This document shows, in pieces, positions 14,908 to 18,102 of a stretch of 18,102 nucleotides of DNA (positions are counted from its first letter, which is position 1; every line of letters starts with the position of its first letter). Position numbers and translations under genes: made by a program. Source of the DNA: Chloroflexia bacterium (GTDB lineage Bacteria; Chloroflexota; Chloroflexia; Thermomicrobiales; UBA6265); the NCBI GenBank assembly GCA_013698285.1, contig JACCVE010000216.1:1-18102 (forward strand), in the 5' to 3' direction. The notes below the pieces were generated by a model. The model saw only the letters and a program-made list of their open reading frames with translations. It was not told where the DNA came from and ran no database searches.

Positions 14908-14988
14908 GCCGGAGTGGCGAAATGGCATACGCAGCGCACTCAAAATGCGCCGGGGCAACCCATGGGGGTTCGAATCCCCCCTCCGGCA
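14908..14988 (+). tRNA. tRNA-Leu(CAA)
   Basis: A full class II cloverleaf can be drawn. The acceptor GCCGGAG pairs with CTCCGGC (7 of 7). The D stem is GCG/CGC. The anticodon stem is GCGCA/TGCGC with loop CTCAAAA, so the anticodon is CAA, reading UUG. A long variable arm has a GGG/CCC stem and GCAA loop, and the T stem GGGGG/CCCCC has loop TTCGAAT. The discriminator base is A and CCA is not encoded (CCG follows). Length is 81 nt. It sits alone between a minus-strand MoxR gene and a convergent membrane-protein gene. Confidence 0.95.
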
Positions 14989-15079
14989 CCGCCCGCATCA
15001 TCCATCGGCTTCACGGCGGTTGATGGGACGCGCCGGCCGTCTCGCGCCCAAGGCGGCGGTCGATGACACCTTCGGGCTT

Positions 15080-15101
15080 GTACCGGGATACCGCCCGGTA
15101 C
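15080..15101. terminator. hairpin between the tRNA and the convergent membrane-protein gene
   Basis: GTACCGGG (15080-15087), a 6-nt loop, and CCCGGTAC (15094-15101) form a perfect 8-bp stem, extendable by T-G pairs. It lies between two units that face each other, so it may terminate either; no T-run follows. Confidence 0.4.
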
Positions 15102-15137
15102 GGCGACTGGCTCGTTGATCCTCGACGACATGGCCCC

Positions 15138-16172
15138 TCAGCGCCTGCCGCGCGACCTGGTCCCCTCCCCCGCCGCGTGGGCGAGCCACCGCGCCAGGAG
15201 AGGCGCCACCACGCTGGCGACCACGGTGACCAGCAATACCGCGCCGTACCCGGCCGGCACGATGCGGCCCGTCGTCTCGACCGCCCGCGGGCCCGACCCG
15301 GTGACCAGGAACAGGACCAACTCCAATACCAGCGCCACCTGCGGCACCACCAGCCATAGCCCGCGCGGCAACAGCACGGTGACGACGGTCACCGCGCCGG
15401 TCGCTAGCGAGCTCAGGCCGATGATCGTGGTGATCCCGGCCGACACCGTCCCGGGCAGGAGGCCGAGCAGCGCGGGGACGGCCAGCCCGACCGGCAGGAA
15501 GACGAGCGCGGCGCTCTCCGGCTCCGCCCGGCTCACCGCGGCCACCATCCCCAACACCAGGACCAGGCAACCGGCCAGGGCGAGCGAGGTCACCAGGAAC
15601 GGCCCTCCGGACCGCAGCGCAAGCGCCGTGAACGGGACCCCGCCGAGGATCGCCTGCAACCCTAGCAAGGGGATCACCACGCTCGCCAAGACGACGTGGA
15701 CCAACCACACGTTCGCCCAGGCCAGGTGTCCGATCGCTCGGGCCACCGTCATCCCGAAGACGTGGACCGCGGTCAGCACCAGCATCGTCGCCGAGACCGC
15801 CGATACCCCGACGACGGAGAACAGGGTGGGGAGCACGAGGGCCAAAGTCCCCATCACCAGCGCGGGGATCGCCATCGTCAGTGCCAGGCCGAGGGGCCTG
15901 GCGATCACCGCCGCGAATCCCTCCCGACCCCGGTCGAAGCGGATCGTCGGCGACGAGGGGACATCGCCAACGGGCTCACCGTCCCGCTCGCCGTGACCGT
16001 CGTCGGGCTGGGCCCAGGCGGGCAGCGTCCGGCGGTCTCGCTCGCTCCACCGGTGAGGGTCGATCCTGCGATCCAACAGGTCGCTCAGGTCGGGCAGGAT
16101 CGCCGTCGTCGGCTCTCGCCGAGGGGTGCGGTCATCGTCCGCCGTGTCCCGGCGTGGGTCAGGCCGGTCCAT
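15138..16172 (-). CDS. polytopic membrane protein of unknown function
   Basis: I do not recognise the family. Seen: 344 aa from ATG 16172 (TTG 16178 is the alternative). A hydrophilic, Asp/Arg-rich cytoplasmic-looking N-terminus of about 85 aa is followed by roughly eight hydrophobic helices to about residue 330. A short basic C-terminus ends SRGRR, and the loops between helices are short. No catalytic, ion-channel or transporter signature is evident. The start overlaps the end of the PHP gene by 14 bp, so the two are probably co-transcribed and translationally coupled, though no clear ribosome-binding site precedes the ATG. The acidic and basic ends would place both termini in the cytoplasm if there are eight helices; that topology is inference. 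Confidence 0.85.
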   Translation of the reverse strand: MDRPDPRRDTADDDRTPRREPTTAILPDLSDLLDRRIDPHRWSERDRRTLPAWAQPDDGHGERDGEPVGDVPSSPTIRFDRGREGFAAVIARPLGLALTMAIPALVMGTLALVLPTLFSVVGVSAVSATMLVLTAVHVFGMTVARAIGHLAWANVWLVHVVLASVVIPLLGLQAILGGVPFTALALRSGGPFLVTSLALAGCLVLVLGMVAAVSRAEPESAALVFLPVGLAVPALLGLLPGTVSAGITTIIGLSSLATGAVTVVTVLLPRGLWLVVPQVALVLELVLFLVTGSGPRAVETTGRIVPAGYGAVLLVTVVASVVAPLLARWLAHAAGEGTRSRGRR

Positions 16173-16983
16173 GGGCAACGGGTACGAGCTGGCTGATGGG
16201 AACGGGCGTCCGGGTTCGCCCCCGGAACGACTGGACCTCGGCGATGCCGCACAGTCCCAACATCGCCAGCGTCGTGCCTAATCCGGCCCCGACCGTCCGC
16301 ACGGCGTGGGAATCCGTCCCGGTGGTGACCAGACGTCCCCCCGCCTCGACGTACCAGCGCACGACCGCAGGGCCGGGCATGCTGGTCCGGGGCACCTGGC
16401 GCATGCCGGACGTATTGATCTCGAACGCAACCCCTCGGGCCACCATCGCCGCGAAGATCGGCCGGAGCAGGTCCCGGAAGGCGAGCGGGTCGTAGGTGCG
16501 GTGCGTCCCGGGCGCGTAGCGCTTGGGCAGGTCCAGGTGGCCGATCGAGTCGAACCACCCCGTCTCGACCGCCGCCAGCACGTCGGCGAAGTAGGGCCGG
16601 AACACGTCGTCGAGGGAACGGCCGGTGAAGGTCCGGGGGTAGATCAGCTCCCCGTCGAGGTCATAGTGGACCGAGCCGATCACGAAATCGAACTCGGTGC
16701 TCGCCAGGAATGCCTCGACCTGGGCGGAGATGCGGGGGTTGAAATCGACCTCGGCACCGGTGAGGATGGTCAGCCGGTCCCCGAATCGCCGCCGGGCGTC
16801 CTCGATCGCCGCGCGGTAGGCCTCGTAGCGATAGAACCCGTGGCCCGGGTCCGCAGGCTCATGGTCGACGTGGTCAGTGAAGGCGATCTCGGTGACCCCG
16901 GCCGCGATCGCTGCCTGGCACGACAGGTCCATCGGCACGCGGCAATCGATCGAGAACGTGCTGTGGACGTGATGGTCGAACAC
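16159..16983 (-). CDS. PHP-domain phosphoesterase, histidinol-phosphatase (HisJ)-like
   Basis: Role: a metal-dependent PHP phosphatase; the HisJ branch hydrolyses histidinol phosphate in histidine synthesis. Seen: the full set of metal-binding motifs, HVH (5-7), TDH (36-38), GAEVDF (Glu78), GSVHY (His106), SIGHLDL (His149) and GTDSH (Asp224, His226). EINTSG (189-193) is typical of the HisJ group. The length of 274 aa matches the family. The start is GTG with AGGGG five bases upstream. No other his gene is near, so histidinol phosphate as substrate is likely but not shown; related PHP proteins act on other phosphoesters. It lies upstream of, and overlaps, the membrane-protein gene. Confidence 0.9.
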   Translation of the reverse strand: MFDHHVHSTFSIDCRVPMDLSCQAAIAAGVTEIAFTDHVDHEPADPGHGFYRYEAYRAAIEDARRRFGDRLTILTGAEVDFNPRISAQVEAFLASTEFDFVIGSVHYDLDGELIYPRTFTGRSLDDVFRPYFADVLAAVETGWFDSIGHLDLPKRYAPGTHRTYDPLAFRDLLRPIFAAMVARGVAFEINTSGMRQVPRTSMPGPAVVRWYVEAGGRLVTTGTDSHAVRTVGAGLGTTLAMLGLCGIAEVQSFRGRTRTPVPISQLVPVAHGPA

Positions 16984-17024
16984 GATGTCCCCTGGGTTCC
17001 CGGCCGGGTCGCGACGGTCCCCGT

Positions 17025-17033
17025 ATCATAGCA
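17025..17033 (-). promoter_or_regulatory. putative extended -10 promoter of the PHP gene
   Basis: On the minus strand TGCTATGAT is an extended -10 (TG, one base, then TATGAT with 5 of 6 matches), 41 bp before the GTG start. No good -35 is present, as is common with extended -10 promoters. On the plus strand the same bases give TATCAT (17024-17029), so the site could also serve mscS weakly. Confidence 0.45.
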
Positions 17034-17123
17034 GGGCCCCGTGTCGCGACCGGGCCGCAGACCCGGGCCGGCGCGGCGGGGCGATCGCCAAGGACACCGT
17101 CACGCGGGGGGGAACGACGACAG

Positions 17124-17912
17124 GTGGACGAGATCTGGAGCCAGACGCGGGACGAGTTGGTGGAGGCGTACGGTGATCTGGTCGCGTTCCTGATCGCGTC
17201 GGTCCAGGGCGTCGTCGTGCTCCTCGTCGCGGTCCTGGTCGCCCGCGTCCTGCGGAACCGCACCAGCACGGCGAAATCGCTCGGCCGCCTAGCCCCGAAC
17301 ATCGTCGCCCTGCTGGCCAACGCCGCCTCGATCATCACCTATATCGTCGCCGCCAGCATCATCCTCGGCCTGTTCGGAGCCAACTGGACCGCCCTGCTTG
17401 CCGTCCTCTCGGTCAGCACGGTGGCGATCAGCCTGGCCTTGCAAGACGTCTTGAAAAATTACATCGCCGGGGTCTACATCTTGCTCGAAACACCCTTCTC
17501 CATCGGTGACCGGATCAGCATCAGGGACTTCGAGGGGGAGGTCGAGACGATCGAGATCCGGTCGACCGTCCTGACCAACGACGCCGGCGAGCGCGTCCTG
17601 GTCCCCAACGCGACGATCTTCTCCGAGGTCCTGACCAACAGGTCGACCACCCACGTCCGCCGGCGCACCGTCGTGCTCGAGGGATTGCGGCAATCGCCGG
17701 CGGACGTCGAGCGCGTCGTCACCGAGACGCTGGGTAGCCGATCTGACCAGGCGTCACGGCCGCCCCGGCTGCGCTGGCGATCCTTCTCCGGCGAGGGGTC
17801 CAGCCTGGAGGTCGATTCGTGGGTCCTGGCCGACGACGGCGTCGCCGACGGTGACCTCGGCGCCCTGCGTGACGCGTTCCCCGACGCCACCGTCCGCCTG
17901 GCAGGGGAGTAA
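17124..17912 (+). CDS. MscS-family small-conductance mechanosensitive channel
   Basis: Role (family): a membrane-tension-gated channel that releases solutes on hypo-osmotic shock. Seen: 262 aa with three hydrophobic segments (about 20-42, 55-83, 90-120). The third is the pore helix leading into LALQDVLKNYIAGVYILLE. The beta domain follows with PFSIGDRISIRDFEGEVETIEIRSTVLTN and VLVPNATIFSEVLTN, the hallmark MscS region, then a soluble alpha/beta C-terminal domain. The start is GTG with a G-rich stretch ending 11 nt upstream. nadD begins three bases after its stop with its ribosome-binding site inside the mscS end, so the two share a transcript. Confidence 0.93.
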   Translation: MDEIWSQTRDELVEAYGDLVAFLIASVQGVVVLLVAVLVARVLRNRTSTAKSLGRLAPNIVALLANAASIITYIVAASIILGLFGANWTALLAVLSVSTVAISLALQDVLKNYIAGVYILLETPFSIGDRISIRDFEGEVETIEIRSTVLTNDAGERVLVPNATIFSEVLTNRSTTHVRRRTVVLEGLRQSPADVERVVTETLGSRSDQASRPPRLRWRSFSGEGSSLEVDSWVLADDGVADGDLGALRDAFPDATVRLAGE

Positions 17913-17915
17913 CGG

Positions 17916-18102
17916 ATGCCAGATCGGATCGGCATCTTCGGCGGCACCTTCGTCCCGGTCCACATCGGCCACCTCATCGCCGCGGCCGAACTGCGCCACG
18001 CACTCCGTCTCGACCGCGTCCTGTTCGTCCCGACCGGCAGCCCGCCCCACAAGGGCAACGTCACCGTCGCCCCCGCCGCCGACCGCCTGGCCATGCTACA
18101 GC
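17916..18102 (+). CDS. nadD: nicotinate-nucleotide adenylyltransferase, 5' part only
   Basis: Role: adenylylates nicotinate mononucleotide with ATP to give deamido-NAD in NAD synthesis. Only the first 62 codons are in the window; the frame is open to the edge. Seen: the nucleotidyltransferase start IGIFGGTFVPVHIGHL with the HxGH motif, then LDRVLFVPTGSPPHKG, both typical of NadD. The family's near-invariant Asp in GGTFDP is Val here (residue 13, codon GTC). GGGGAG lies six bases before the ATG, inside the mscS coding end. Confidence 0.93.
   Translation, partial: MPDRIGIFGGTFVPVHIGHLIAAAELRHALRLDRVLFVPTGSPPHKGNVTVAPAADRLAMLQ

Noticed and set aside
14908..15137. tRNA-Leu as an attachment site for an integrated element.
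   Set aside because: I see no second copy of the tRNA 3' end, no integrase, and the genes beyond it look like ordinary chromosome.

Overview
The window is about 18.1 kb of GC-rich chromosomal DNA, densely coding, with a bias to G or C in third codon positions and many GTG starts. The gene content (a NFACT/RqcH protein, a cytochrome bc set with a fused cytochrome b, and a CO-dehydrogenase-type accessory set) fits a GC-rich, probably aerobic bacterium. My best guess is a member of the Chloroflexota such as Thermomicrobia/Sphaerobacter relatives. That placement is inferred from protein style only; no rRNA is present. Almost every gene belongs to a recognisable family, and I see no phage, transposon, CRISPR array or defence island.

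Layout from left to right. (a) 25-6075, housekeeping: rqcH (-) diverges from gmk (+). gmk converges on def (-), and def lies downstream of priA (-). (b) 6076-7738: a 176-bp divergent intergenic region carries good sigma-70-type promoters in both directions, followed by a HemL-like class III aminotransferase (+) and a perfect 11-bp hairpin that probably terminates transcription from both sides. (c) 7739-10384 (-), respiration: a 4-TM membrane protein, a Rieske protein and a full-length cytochrome b, transcribed in that order. Their leader, about 340 bp without a confident gene, contains several inverted repeats. (d) 10726-14667 (-): four tightly overlapping genes, MoxR AAA ATPase (CoxD-like), VWA protein (CoxE-like), XdhC/CoxF-like and MobA-like nucleotidyltransferase. 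This is a maturation set for molybdenum hydroxylases of the CO dehydrogenase type, with no structural subunits in view. (e) 14908-14988: a class II tRNA-Leu(CAA) on the plus strand with its own promoter. (f) 15138-16983 (-): a PHP-family histidinol-phosphatase-like gene overlapping an unrecognised polytopic membrane protein. (g) 17124-18102 (+): an MscS-type channel closely followed by nadD, which runs off the end of the window.

How the genes work together. rqcH (rescue of stalled ribosomes), gmk (GTP supply), def (N-terminal deformylation), priA (replication restart) and nadD (NAD synthesis) are core functions. The bc proteins form a quinol-oxidising complex at the membrane. The MoxR/VWA/XdhC/MobA set would finish and insert the molybdopterin-cytosine-dinucleotide cofactor of a hydroxylase encoded elsewhere.

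I did not find a clearly new system. The points most worth a second look are: the unaccompanied Cox-type maturation set, with an in-frame 15-bp repeat at the start of its MobA gene; the unrecognised 4-TM partner of the bc genes; b6f-like heme spacing inside a fused cytochrome b; and single-residue departures at highly conserved motif positions in RqcH (E97), guanylate kinase (GKDA P-loop), XdhC (GAVHAA) and NadD (V13).
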